NCBI GenBank assembly: GCA_022822525.1
Contig: JAJEBN010000106.1
Coordinates: 18,736 to 82,735, forward strand
DNA length: 64,000 nt
Direction: 5' to 3'
Origin: Acidimicrobiia bacterium
Lineage (GTDB): Bacteria; Actinomycetota; Acidimicrobiia; Acidimicrobiales; Poriferisodalaceae
This document shows, in pieces, positions 8,875-17,131 of this stretch. The translations under genes and the position numbers were made by a program. Below the pieces are notes generated by a model. The model saw nothing but the letters and a program-made list of their open reading frames with translations. It made no database searches and had not been told where the DNA came from. Each line of letters begins with the position of its first letter. Within the stretch, counting starts at the first letter, position 1.

Positions 8875-9923
8875 AGCGAACCTGAGGGAATCTCGACCAG
8901 ATCGAGGCTCAGGAATTCCGCGTAGTACAGGCCGAGCGCAAGCGCCACCAGCAAGCTGTTCACCACCCAGAGGCGGATGAGCACGGTGGTCTCCGGCCAG
9001 CCCCCGAGTTCGAGATGGTGGTGCATCGGCGCCATGCGGAACAAGCGCCGGCCGAACATCCTGAACGAGCCGACCTGGATGATCACCGAAGCCGTCTCGA
9101 TGACGTACAGACCGCCGATGATCGGCAGCAGCAAGTCGACGTGCAGCAGCATCGCAAGACCGGCCATGGCGGTGCCGATCGCCAGCGAGCCTGTGTCGCC
9201 CATGAAGATCCGGGCGGGCGGGGCGTTCCACCAGAGAAATCCTGCACAGGCGCCTGCCATGGCTGCTGCCACGATGGCCAGGTCGAGCGGATGCTGGACG
9301 TCGTAGGAGATCGGGTGTCTGAACGCCCAGTAGCCGACGACCACGAAGGCAGCGAATGCAACCGCAGCGGCGCCGGCGGCCAGCCCGTCGAGGCCGTCGG
9401 TGAGGTTGACGGCATTGGAGGTGCCCAGCACGATCAGCACGGCCCACAGAATCCACACGCCGGCCGGCAGACTCAGGGCATTCCCGTCCAATCGGGTGAA
9501 TCCCACGGCGGTTTCCAAGTCGACCCACCACACCGACGCGACGGCGAAGCCGATGCCGACGCACACGAGCCCGATCAGCTTGGCCCGCTTGTTGAGGCCG
9601 AGGTTGCGTTCCCGGCTGACTTTGATCCAATCGTCTGTCAGACCGACGAGCCCAGCGGCGCTCACCGCCGCCAGCAGCACAATGCCCGATCGGGTGATGA
9701 CGGTCTCAGCCCGCAGATGGCTGACGACGTAGCCCACGATGGCCGCAGCGACGATGGCAACCCCGCCCATGGTCGGCGTGCCGGCCTTGGTGATATGCCC
9801 CCGGGGCCCGTCCAAGCGAATCGGTTGACCGACGCCACGGGCTTGCAGCCAGGGCACGAGATAGCGCGTGCCGATGAGCGAGACGAACATCGCGGAGCTC
9901 GCCGCGATCAGCAACGCGATCAT
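8871..9923 (-). CDS. mraY: phospho-MurNAc-pentapeptide-transferase MraY
   Basis: 350-residue membrane enzyme that makes lipid I from undecaprenyl phosphate and UDP-MurNAc-pentapeptide. It has about ten transmembrane segments, the early K-A-G-T-P-T-M-G-G motif, the catalytic N-L-T-D-G-L-D-G-L-A motif, the F-M-G-D-T-G-S-L motif, and the APMHHHLE histidine motif near the C-terminus. It directly follows murE with a 4-bp overlap, so nothing is encoded where murF usually sits. Confidence 0.96.
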   Translation of the reverse strand: MIALLIAASSAMFVSLIGTRYLVPWLQARGVGQPIRLDGPRGHITKAGTPTMGGVAIVAAAIVGYVVSHLRAETVITRSGIVLLAAVSAAGLVGLTDDWIKVSRERNLGLNKRAKLIGLVCVGIGFAVASVWWVDLETAVGFTRLDGNALSLPAGVWILWAVLIVLGTSNAVNLTDGLDGLAAGAAAVAFAAFVVVGYWAFRHPISYDVQHPLDLAIVAAAMAGACAGFLWWNAPPARIFMGDTGSLAIGTAMAGLAMLLHVDLLLPIIGGLYVIETASVIIQVGSFRMFGRRLFRMAPMHHHLELGGWPETTVLIRLWVVNSLLVALALGLYYAEFLSLDLVEIPSGSL

Positions 9924-11389
9924 CGCTGCGAAGTCCTGCGCAGCCGCAGCTGACCGGCAGCCACCTCGGCGTCGTCGAAGGGCACGGCCCGGTCGCCGAT
10001 GAGCTGCACTTGCTCGTGGCCCTTGCCGGCGATCACCACCACGTCGCCGGGGTCGGCGTGCTGTACTGCGAGCGCGATGGCTCTCGCACGGTCGAGCTCG
10101 ACGTGCATGCGTCCGTCGCCCGGCCGGCGGTGGGCGATGCCGGCGGCAATTGCCTCGATGATCCTTTCTGGATCTTCGTCTCGGGGATTGTCCGAGGTCA
10201 GCACCACCACATCTGCGTTCCGGTCGGCTGCGGCGCCCATCGGTGCGCGTTTGGCCCGATCCCGGTTCCCGCCGGCCCCGAAGACCGCCCAGAGCCGGCC
10301 ATTGCGCTGTGAGAGTTCCCGGGCGCTGCTGAGTGCAGCAGCTACAGCGTCGGGCTTGTGGGCAAAATCGATCAGCACGCAGATGTCATCGTCCGACCCG
10401 CTGACCGGCCACAGCCGACCCCGAACCGGGCCGATGTCGGAGATTCCCGATGCCACGACGTCGTCGTCGAGTCCGAGCGCACTGGCCGCTGCGGCAGCAG
10501 CCGCAATGTTCGCTGCATTGAAGCGGCCCAGCAGCTCACAGCGAATCGATCGCCCGCGCCAGATGCCGCTGAGTCCGTGCTCGGTCACGGTGACCGACGA
10601 GACGTCATCTGGCTGCCATTCGACCACTGAGTCGGTTGTACCAGCAGCAAGCTCAGCAAGCGTGCGACCCCAGGCATCGGCCACGTTGATGACTGCGGTG
10701 CTCGTCCGCCCGTCGAAGAGCAGCGCCTTGGCCGCGAAGTAGTCCTCCATCGTGCGGTGGTAGTCGAGATGCTCGTGAGAGAGGTTGGTGAAGACGCTCG
10801 CTGCGAACTGGGCGCCGTCGACCCGCCCGAGATCCAGCGCGTGCGACGAGACCTCCACGACCACCATGGCCGCGCCGGCGTTCGCCGCTGCATCGATGTG
10901 CCGGTACAGCACCGGCGCCTCAGGGGTGGTGCGCGCGCCGTCCAGAGTCCCGATCACCTCGCAGGACACGCCGCATGCCTGTGCGATGGCCCTGATGGCG
11001 TGAGACACCGTGGTCTTGCCAGCCGTTCCCGTCACGCCGACGAGCGAGCAGCGGCGCCAGGGATGGTCCCAGATCTCTGCCGACGCTGGTCCCATGGCGC
11101 TGCGCACGTCGGGAACGATGATCTGCGGCACCGCGATCTGAAGCTCTCGCTCGGCGAGCACGGCAGCCGCACCGGCCGCGATGGCTTCGTCTGCGTAGCG
11201 ATGACCGTCGTGATTCTGGCCGACCACGCAGCAGAACAGCGCTCCGGGTTCGACGAGCCTGCTGTCGTGGCTGATCCCGTGCACGACGGTGTTGTCGCCG
11301 GTTGCGGCCACGACGCGCCCGCCGATCTCCGCAGCCAGGCGCTGAACAGGCACCGGCGTCGCTGTGGACGGCATGCCGGCGTCAGGCAT
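9920..11389 (-). CDS. murE: MurE, meso-diaminopimelate-adding ligase
   Basis: 489-residue ligase adding the third amino acid to UDP-MurNAc-L-Ala-D-Glu. The ATP loop is GVTGTAGKTT (about residues 118-127), with TNLSHEHLDYH near 201-211. The specificity motif DNPR (400-403) marks enzymes using meso-diaminopimelate, so the peptidoglycan is probably A1gamma-type. I chose ATG 11389, which overlaps the ftsI stop by 8 bp and has AGGTG about 8 nt upstream. ATG 11374 is the alternative, and the frame stays open to 11482 inside ftsI. The stop overlaps mraY by 4 bp. Confidence 0.95.
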   Translation of the reverse strand: MPDAGMPSTATPVPVQRLAAEIGGRVVAATGDNTVVHGISHDSRLVEPGALFCCVVGQNHDGHRYADEAIAAGAAAVLAERELQIAVPQIIVPDVRSAMGPASAEIWDHPWRRCSLVGVTGTAGKTTVSHAIRAIAQACGVSCEVIGTLDGARTTPEAPVLYRHIDAAANAGAAMVVVEVSSHALDLGRVDGAQFAASVFTNLSHEHLDYHRTMEDYFAAKALLFDGRTSTAVINVADAWGRTLAELAAGTTDSVVEWQPDDVSSVTVTEHGLSGIWRGRSIRCELLGRFNAANIAAAAAAASALGLDDDVVASGISDIGPVRGRLWPVSGSDDDICVLIDFAHKPDAVAAALSSARELSQRNGRLWAVFGAGGNRDRAKRAPMGAAADRNADVVVLTSDNPRDEDPERIIEAIAAGIAHRRPGDGRMHVELDRARAIALAVQHADPGDVVVIAGKGHEQVQLIGDRAVPFDDAEVAAGQLRLRRTSQR

Positions 11390-13331
11390 CGGGCGACACC
11401 TGCAGCATGCGCAAGGCGTACTCGGCGACCTCGGCGAACACCGGGGCCGCCACGATGCCCGCCCGATACTCGTGGGGTTCATCGAGAACCACCACTACAG
11501 TGAGCCGAGGACGGTCTGCCGGCAGGAAACCGGCGAATGAGCTCACATAGTCGGTATCGCTGTAGCCCCCGTCGGGGCTGGGCTTCTGTGCGGTCCCCGT
11601 CTTGCCGGCGACGCGATAGCCCGGTATGGCCGCCCGCTTGCCCGTTCCGTCGCGGACGACCGAAGACAGCATCTCTCCCATGTGAGCAGCGGTCTGCGAT
11701 GACAGCACCCGGCGGGCGGGTGCAGGCTCGGCAGGCCGCAGCGCGCCGTCGCTGCCGACGCTTCCCAGCACCAGCCGCGGTGTCACATACATCCCGTCGT
11801 TGGCGATCGTGTTGTACGCGGCAGCGAGCTGAATGGCAGTGACTGCGATGCCCTGACCGAAGGCGATCGTGGCCAGGTCGGTGCCCTGCCAGGCGGTCGC
11901 CGGCCGCAGGATGCCGCGGCTCTCTCCGGGCAGCGCCGGCGATTCGTCAGGGCCGGTGAGCGAGCCGAAACCGAACGAGCGCAATGATCGCTGCAGCTCT
12001 CTCTCGCCGATGCGCTCGGCAATCTTGATCGTGCCGATGTTCGATGAGTGAACGAGGATCTCCGATGTGGTCAGCTCGCGGTCGACCTGCGAGTAGGGCT
12101 CGATGAACCTCTTGTCGGCAAACGTGTACTCGGTCGGCGTGGAGTAGGTGTCGGCGGGAGAGGTCAATCCCTGCTCGAGCGCCGTGGCGACCGTGAAGCT
12201 CTTGGCCACTGAGCCCGGCTCGAAGGCATCGGTGTAAGCCGGGTTGTACGCCACGGGCCGGATCTCGCCAGTCTCGGAGTCACGACGCACTGCGGCGAGT
12301 GCCAGGACGTCACCCGTTTCGGTCGCGAGCACGACGACCATGCCGCCACGGGCACCGGTGGACGAGACCGCATCAGTGAGGGAGCGCTCTGCCACCCATT
12401 GCACTTGGGTATGCAGGGTCAGAACGACATCGTCGCCGTGGTTGACCGGCTCGAAGTGCTCGGTCCCGTTGGGCAAGGGCATGCCGCTCTGCGCGATGCG
12501 GGCGACCTCGCGGCCATCGGTCCCGTCCAGCAGTTCAGCGAACTGCATCTCGGCGCCGCCGAGAGGGTTCTGGTCGATGTCGACGGCTCCGAGCAGGCCC
12601 CGAGCGAAGTCGTCGCCGTTCGGCCGCAGCCGTGAGGACTCCCCCCGCACGCCGATCCCCCGAAGCTGCAGTTCCGCTACTGCAGCGCCCTGCGCCGGGC
12701 TCACCTGGCGCGCCACGTATACGAAATGCCGGTCGCTCCCGAGGCGTTCGGCGATCGCGTCCACATCGATGTCCAGCACCGTGGCCAAGGCTCTCGCAGT
12801 CTCATACGGTTGGCGGACCTCGCGGGGATCAGCCCAGATCGTGGGCAGGTTGTCCGAGACCGCGAGCAGATTGAGATTGCGGTCGAGGATCGCGCCGCGC
12901 ACCGAGGGGATCTGCCACTGCGCAGTGCCCTGGCGTGCTCCGAGATCGGCGTAAGTGTCCCGGTCCAGCCACTGCACCTGGACCAGCCGCCCCGCCAGCA
13001 CGGCGAGAGCGACGGCAGTCGCAATGATCAGCAGGAGCGCCCGTCGCTGAGGCGGACCTGGACGCACATTGCGGCGCCGATGCTCCCGAGGTGCGCGCGG
13101 CGGCCCGGATTCGTGCGCAGCGCCCCGACCTGAGTCCTCCTTGCGGCCACCGACGATCGAGGGATGCCAGCGAGAAGCACCCGGTGCATCGGGAACCGAA
13201 GCCGTGCGGGCTCGCAAGGACGCGTTTCGAGTGCCCAAGCCGGGCGGCGCGCCCATCGAGGGGTGCCATGAACCCGGCTCGGGGCGGGGATCGGTCCGAT
13301 CAAGGACGTCGGTCATGCGCTGTGGACGCAT
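11382..13331 (-). CDS. ftsI: septal transpeptidase FtsI (class B penicillin-binding protein)
   Basis: 649-residue class B PBP that cross-links septal peptidoglycan with FtsW. It has a cytoplasmic N-terminus of about 95 residues, one transmembrane helix (98-115), the dimerisation domain starting VRGAILDRN (144-152), and the transpeptidase domain with SVAK (Ser374-Lys377), SSN (429-431) and KTGT (577-580). The N-tail is long, basic and proline-rich, with two WHPS motifs at about 22-25 and 55-58, so it may bind a partner. ATG 13316 is an alternative start. It overlaps the ftsL-like gene by 32 bp (17 bp from 13316). Confidence 0.95.
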   Translation of the reverse strand: MRPQRMTDVLDRTDPRPEPGSWHPSMGAPPGLGTRNASLRARTASVPDAPGASRWHPSIVGGRKEDSGRGAAHESGPPRAPREHRRRNVRPGPPQRRALLLIIATAVALAVLAGRLVQVQWLDRDTYADLGARQGTAQWQIPSVRGAILDRNLNLLAVSDNLPTIWADPREVRQPYETARALATVLDIDVDAIAERLGSDRHFVYVARQVSPAQGAAVAELQLRGIGVRGESSRLRPNGDDFARGLLGAVDIDQNPLGGAEMQFAELLDGTDGREVARIAQSGMPLPNGTEHFEPVNHGDDVVLTLHTQVQWVAERSLTDAVSSTGARGGMVVVLATETGDVLALAAVRRDSETGEIRPVAYNPAYTDAFEPGSVAKSFTVATALEQGLTSPADTYSTPTEYTFADKRFIEPYSQVDRELTTSEILVHSSNIGTIKIAERIGERELQRSLRSFGFGSLTGPDESPALPGESRGILRPATAWQGTDLATIAFGQGIAVTAIQLAAAYNTIANDGMYVTPRLVLGSVGSDGALRPAEPAPARRVLSSQTAAHMGEMLSSVVRDGTGKRAAIPGYRVAGKTGTAQKPSPDGGYSDTDYVSSFAGFLPADRPRLTVVVVLDEPHEYRAGIVAAPVFAEVAEYALRMLQVSPDA

Positions 13332-13758
13332 CGGTCAGCAGCGTCTTGATCGAGAGCCAGTTCCCGCCGTCGTGCGTGATCTCCTCCGATGTCTCGACAG
13401 CGGCAATATGGCGAGGCTCGATGCGCACATCGATGGGGTCGGTGGCATTGACCAGCCCGAGCGCTCCGACGCCCATCAGCTCGATCTCGGCCGGCCCATG
13501 AAGCGTCTGCAGCTCGTAGCGCAGGTCCAGCAAGCGCTCTCTCTCGACGGCAATCTCCGACTCCAGCTCGGACAGCCGGTACTGGCCTGCGGCCAGCCAC
13601 GAATGGAACACCGCGAGACCGGCGAGCACGGCGATGGCAGCGGCGGCCCCGAGCGTCGTGATGCCCACCAGTCGCAGCCCCATGGCGCGGCGCGTCGGCG
13701 CCTGCACCGACAGCGTCGGTGCGTCGGCAGGGTCGAGGTACGCGGTGACGGCAGCCAT
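13300..13758 (-). CDS. FtsL-like divisome membrane protein
   Basis: 152-residue bitopic protein with a cytoplasmic tail of about 25 residues, one transmembrane segment (about 26-51), and a heptad-like stretch starting at L-S-E-L-E-S-E-I-A-V-E-R-E-R. This is the FtsL plan, and the gene lies between rsmH and ftsI where ftsL is expected. FtsL recruits FtsW/FtsI and forms a coiled coil with FtsB. Primary sequence is poorly conserved in this family, so the call is from topology and position. The tail after the coil is longer than in many FtsL proteins. Confidence 0.8.
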   Translation of the reverse strand: MAAVTAYLDPADAPTLSVQAPTRRAMGLRLVGITTLGAAAAIAVLAGLAVFHSWLAAGQYRLSELESEIAVERERLLDLRYELQTLHGPAEIELMGVGALGLVNATDPIDVRIEPRHIAAVETSEEITHDGGNWLSIKTLLTDASTAHDRRP

Positions 13759-13791
13759 CGGATGCGACGGTCCCGGAGGCGGGCGGAGGGA

Positions 13792-14748
13792 TCAGCGACC
13801 TGTAGGAGCGAGTCGCTCCGCGGCGCGCATCAAGGCGCTGGCAGCGCGCGGATTCCGCTCGATCTCCGCAGCGCCCGGACGGGCGACCTTTCGGCGCAGC
13901 AACCGGACCGCCGGCGCCGCCCCGCAGATGCACGGCAACGTCGACGGGCACTCGCACACCCCGTCGGCTGCTTCTCTCATGATGACCTTCACGATGCTGT
14001 CTTCTCCTGAGTGATAGGTGAGCGTTGCTATGCGGCCGCCTGGACTCAGGCAGCCGAGCGCAGCTCGTATGGCTGGTTCGATGAGGTTGAGTTCGTCGTT
14101 GACTTCGATGCGGATCGCAGCGAAGGTGCGCATCGCGGGATGGCGCCGGCCGCGCCGCGCCGCTGCCGGCACCGCCGCGCGGACGGTGTCGGCGAGCTGC
14201 CGGGTGGTATGCAGCGGGCGCGCCCCCACGATCGCCGAAGCGATACGTGCGGCGAAGCGCTCCTGGGCGTTCCGCTTGAGGAGCCTGGCAAGCTGCTCGG
14301 GCTCATAGGTGTTCACGATGGTGGCTGCATCCAGCGGCGACTGCGGATCCATGCGCATGTCGAGCGGCCCGTCGTAGCGATGAGAGAACCCGCGCGCCGC
14401 GGAGTCCAGCTGATGGCTGCTGACGCCGAAATCGAACAGCACACCGACGACGGGACCCGCATCGCACGCTGAGACGATCTCGCCGAAGCGGTCAAAGCGC
14501 TCGCAGCAGTAGATGACACGGCTGCCGAAGGGTGCAAGGCGCACCCGGGCTGCGGCGATGGCCTCGGGGTCGCGATCGATGCCGAGCAGCGTCCGATCCG
14601 GATTCTGCTCCAGCAGTGCTGCTGCGTGTCCGCCGCCTCCCAGCGTCGCGTCCACCACCAGCCCGTCGCCTGCGGGAGCGAAGACTTCCGCTATCTCCGA
14701 CACCATGACTGGGACGTGAAACGACCTGGTGGCCGCAGCGGCACTCAT
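13792..14748 (-). CDS. rsmH: 16S rRNA (cytosine1402-N4)-methyltransferase RsmH (MraW)
   Basis: 318-residue SAM-dependent methyltransferase that modifies C1402 of 16S rRNA. It shows H-V-P-V-M at the N-terminus, the SAM loop DATLGGGGHA (about residues 33-42), the LLGIDRDPEA loop, FDFGVSSHQLD, and the late YHSGEDSIVK motif. Family members normally read HSLEDR here, so GEDSI is a mild departure. It overlaps mraZ by 4 bp (ATGA), and 33 bp separate it from the ftsL-like gene. Confidence 0.95.
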   Translation of the reverse strand: MSAAAATRSFHVPVMVSEIAEVFAPAGDGLVVDATLGGGGHAAALLEQNPDRTLLGIDRDPEAIAAARVRLAPFGSRVIYCCERFDRFGEIVSACDAGPVVGVLFDFGVSSHQLDSAARGFSHRYDGPLDMRMDPQSPLDAATIVNTYEPEQLARLLKRNAQERFAARIASAIVGARPLHTTRQLADTVRAAVPAAARRGRRHPAMRTFAAIRIEVNDELNLIEPAIRAALGCLSPGGRIATLTYHSGEDSIVKVIMREAADGVCECPSTLPCICGAAPAVRLLRRKVARPGAAEIERNPRAASALMRAAERLAPTGR

Positions 14749-15218
14749 GATGTCTCCGCCGCAGCGGTGCGGTCTGGCGAGGGATCGGCTGCACTGCCGC
14801 TCTCTGGGGCTGCGAGGAGGGATTCACCCTGTGCGTTCATTTCCTGCCAACGACCCGAGTCCCAGATCTCGACCTCATCGATCGCGCCGATCACCACGCA
14901 ATCGCGTTGCAGGCCCCCGAAGCGACGCAGCTCCTCGGGGATGGCGATTCGCCCCTGCTTGTCAGGGAGGACTCGGGCCGCTCCCGCTCCGAACGAGCGC
15001 TTGGCGGCTCGCCCTGCCGGTCCGCCCGATGCCGATCTCTGGGACATCTGCCCCGCGATCTCGCCGAATCGGTCGGGCGTCATGAGCGCCAGGCAGCCCT
15101 CGCTGTGCTTGATGAGATAACCGGACGGCTCGAAGGCACTCCGGAATCCGGCAGGGAGCACAATGCGGCCCTTTGCATCGAGCGCATGCTCGTGCTGGCC
15201 GACAAACAGACTCTCCAA
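14745..15218 (-). CDS. mraZ: transcriptional regulator MraZ
   Basis: Two AbrB-like swapped-hairpin modules: GQHEHALDAKGRIVLPAGFR at the N-terminus and VLPDKQGRIAIPEELRR in the second half. MraZ binds repeats in its own promoter and tunes dcw transcription. I chose TTG 15218 (157 residues) because GGAGG sits 8 nt upstream and the product then begins M-E-S-L-F-V-G-Q-H, matching the family start. The frame also runs to ATG 15266, which would add 16 residues not seen in the family. A tail of about 25 residues after the second module is unconserved. First gene of the cluster. Confidence 0.93.
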   Translation of the reverse strand: MESLFVGQHEHALDAKGRIVLPAGFRSAFEPSGYLIKHSEGCLALMTPDRFGEIAGQMSQRSASGGPAGRAAKRSFGAGAARVLPDKQGRIAIPEELRRFGGLQRDCVVIGAIDEVEIWDSGRWQEMNAQGESLLAAPESGSAADPSPDRTAAAETS

Positions 15219-15280
15219 CGCAGTCGCCTCCGCAGCGTTCGAACACAGCAATGGCGCGGTGGGCAAATGCCCCTCTCCGG

Positions 15281-15325
15281 ACCACTTCGCACCACTTTAT
15301 GGGTTTATTACCCACTATGTCCACC
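15281..15325 (-). promoter_or_regulatory. mraZ promoter with phased MraZ-type boxes
   Basis: On the plus strand CCACT recurs at 15282, 15292 and 15312, exactly 10 and 20 bp apart, with CCACC at 15321. Read on the gene strand these are AGTGG boxes on one helix face, the arrangement MraZ proteins bind. A promoter TGGACA (15323-15318), 16-bp spacer, CATAAA (15301-15296) lies within the same stretch, so bound MraZ would cover it. The predicted transcript starts near 15289, about 70 nt before the TTG start. Confidence 0.65.
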
Positions 15326-15396
15326 CTGATGTGCACGACGACCCAAGACGACGCCCAGGGGCCGGCGCAGCGAGCTCACCATGGGCGCCGGGATGC

Positions 15397-16050
15397 TCAG
15401 CCGTCAGGCGCTGTGATGAACTCCGTGACCAGTCGGGCGAGCTCCCACGGCATCAGGCACCCGGACAGCTCGCGCCAGCCCGTCGCGCGGTCGTGAACCT
15501 GGGCCGCAGTGCGATCGTCCAACAAGGACGCCAGCGGCCCCAAGGAAAAATGCTCGTAGGTCACGCACTGGAACCGGCTGCCCTCGCGCGTGCGGCGCTG
15601 CGAGATGCCCACGAGCTTGCGGCCGTCGACGGTGACCTCTCCGGGTCCGCGAGATGCGAAGCACACCAGGCCATCGCTGGGTCCTGCGTCATAGGCACCG
15701 CGCCAGGTGCTCGCTTCGGCTCCGAGGGAGGCGAATGCCGCGGCGAGACGGCGGCCGAGCCAGTCAAAGGCCTCGCCGATGTCTGTGCGCCACAGCGGGT
15801 CTCCGGTGGGGACAAAGACGTCGATCCACGTGCACACCGCCGGATCCAGCCACACCGCTCCCCCGCCGCTGCGCCGACGCACCACGTCTGCACGATTCCC
15901 CCCGAAAGGATCCGGGCCGGTCGATCCGAGGATCACCGCCGCCGCAGTCGGCCGGAGCCACGAGACGCGGCGGCGGCGGTCGAGCGGCATCGGGCGGTCA
16001 GCCAGCAGCCCCGCTGCGCCCCGCCATTGCTCGCGTACCCACAATGCCAC
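15397..16050 (-). CDS. lipoate--protein ligase A / octanoyltransferase-like protein
   Basis: 217-residue BPL/LplA/LipB-fold protein. The ligand-binding motif VRRRSGGGAVW corresponds to the R-R-x-S/T-G-G-G-A-V segment of LplA and LipM, and D-G-R-K-L-V-G-I-S-Q-R contains the conserved acyl-adenylate lysine region. Family members attach lipoate or octanoate to 2-oxoacid dehydrogenase and glycine-cleavage subunits. The protein is shorter than LplA and lacks its C-terminal accessory domain, so it may be a transferase or an orphan paralogue. No lipoyl-enzyme gene is nearby. The 78-bp gap to 16113 holds no clear signal. Confidence 0.75.
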   Translation of the reverse strand: MALWVREQWRGAAGLLADRPMPLDRRRRVSWLRPTAAAVILGSTGPDPFGGNRADVVRRRSGGGAVWLDPAVCTWIDVFVPTGDPLWRTDIGEAFDWLGRRLAAAFASLGAEASTWRGAYDAGPSDGLVCFASRGPGEVTVDGRKLVGISQRRTREGSRFQCVTYEHFSLGPLASLLDDRTAAQVHDRATGWRELSGCLMPWELARLVTEFITAPDG

Positions 16051-16112
16051 CAGGCCACCTTGTCAGACCGCACCGGTCGCCTGTCAACAGCGACGCTGAT
16101 CAGGATCCGGTT

Positions 16113-16748
16113 TCAGACGAGCTGGGGGCGCAGTCGAGGCAGGTAGTCGGCCCACTCCATCGGAGCGTCAGGCCGCATGGCGGCCACAATCGCCAAGGGC
16201 TCTGGCGCGTATGGCGTGCGATGCAGCCGATAGCGGCCCTCCGAGAGCAGCGAATCGCCCTTGCCGACATTGCACGTCCGGCAGCAGGCCACGACGTTCT
16301 CCCACGTGTGCTCACCGCCGCGGCTGCGGGGATGGACGTGGTCGATGCACTCGGCTCGATTCCCGCAGTACTGGCAGCGATGAGCGTCCCGCGCAAAGAC
16401 GGCTCGCCGGTGCAATGGTGCCCGGCGCCGGTATGGGGCCCGAGCGTGATAGGTCAGCCGGACCACAGAGGGCACCGACATCGACATCCGTGACGAGCGG
16501 ATGGCGCCGGCGCGGGTGTGAACCACATCGGCCTTGCCGGCCAACACCAGCAGCAGTGCACGCCGGACGGTCGTGATCGACAGCGGCTGGTATGTGACGT
16601 TGAGCACCAAGGTCCGCTCAGTCAGGATTGACCGGGTCCGGTTTGCCGAGCCGTCGACGCAGGCACGGCGCCCGTTGGGGCTCAGGTGCCCGTTGGTCGA
16701 GGCGTCGATCGGCCGCGGAGCGTAGGCGACGGCACCGCGAGCAGTCAT
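16113..16748 (-). CDS. HNH endonuclease (McrA-like, actinobacterial type)
   Basis: 211 residues. The N-terminal half carries the TLVLNVTYQPLSITTVRRAL module typical of stand-alone actinobacterial HNH proteins. The C-terminal half is the zinc-ribbon HNH core: CQYCG, then CIDHVHPRSRGGEHTWENVVACC with catalytic His, and the closing CRTCNVGKG. Four Cys in two C-x-x-C pairs would bind zinc. Function in this widespread family is not settled. Nothing around it suggests a restriction or defence cassette. The first 40 or so residues look unconserved, so a later start is possible. Confidence 0.85.
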   Translation of the reverse strand: MTARGAVAYAPRPIDASTNGHLSPNGRRACVDGSANRTRSILTERTLVLNVTYQPLSITTVRRALLLVLAGKADVVHTRAGAIRSSRMSMSVPSVVRLTYHARAPYRRRAPLHRRAVFARDAHRCQYCGNRAECIDHVHPRSRGGEHTWENVVACCRTCNVGKGDSLLSEGRYRLHRTPYAPEPLAIVAAMRPDAPMEWADYLPRLRPQLV

Positions 16749-16755
16749 GCCGCCC

Positions 16756-17046
16756 TCACGTCGCAGCCACCCCGGGCCAGCGTCGACACCATTCCAACCA
16801 TTGGATCAGATCGTCGGGCGCTGCGGGCGAGTTGGGGTCGCCTCCCAGAGCAGTCACGTGTCGGAATTGCAGGTACTCGCGGCGCGGCACCGGCAGGAAG
16901 GGTGCTCGCAGCCACCAGCGTCGAGGCACCAGGCGCCTCGCGGCGCCCAGCGCTGCACCCCACAGATGCGGGCGCGCCGCAACGGCCCGCAGCGCACGGC
17001 CCGATCCGGCGAACCGGGAGGCGGGGCGTCGGCGGACTCGGCGCAT
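16756..17046 (-). CDS. small conserved basic protein of unknown function
   Basis: 96 residues, Arg-rich N-terminal half, with P-F-L-P-V-P-R-R-E-Y-L-Q-F-R in the middle and ending D-D-L-I-Q-W-L-E-W-C-R. I recall this layout (basic helix, FLP-x-P-x-x-Y-L-x-F-R, terminal L-E-W-C) from small proteins in other actinobacterial genomes, but I know no assigned function. It lies 7 bp upstream of the HNH gene on the same strand, so they probably share a transcript. There is no transmembrane segment or signal peptide. Confidence 0.7.
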   Translation of the reverse strand: MRRVRRRPASRFAGSGRALRAVAARPHLWGAALGAARRLVPRRWWLRAPFLPVPRREYLQFRHVTALGGDPNSPAAPDDLIQWLEWCRRWPGVAAT

Positions 17047-17131
17047 CGGGCCACTCTAAAGCCCGCCGTGATCGGGGGCGGTGACTCGCAGGAGACCATG
17101 AGTAGCCTCAGTCCCGCCGGAACCACGAGAG

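Noticed and set aside
16113..16748. HNH gene as part of a restriction or defence island
   Set aside because: Neighbours are housekeeping genes, base composition is unchanged, and no methylase, integrase or toxin-like gene is close.
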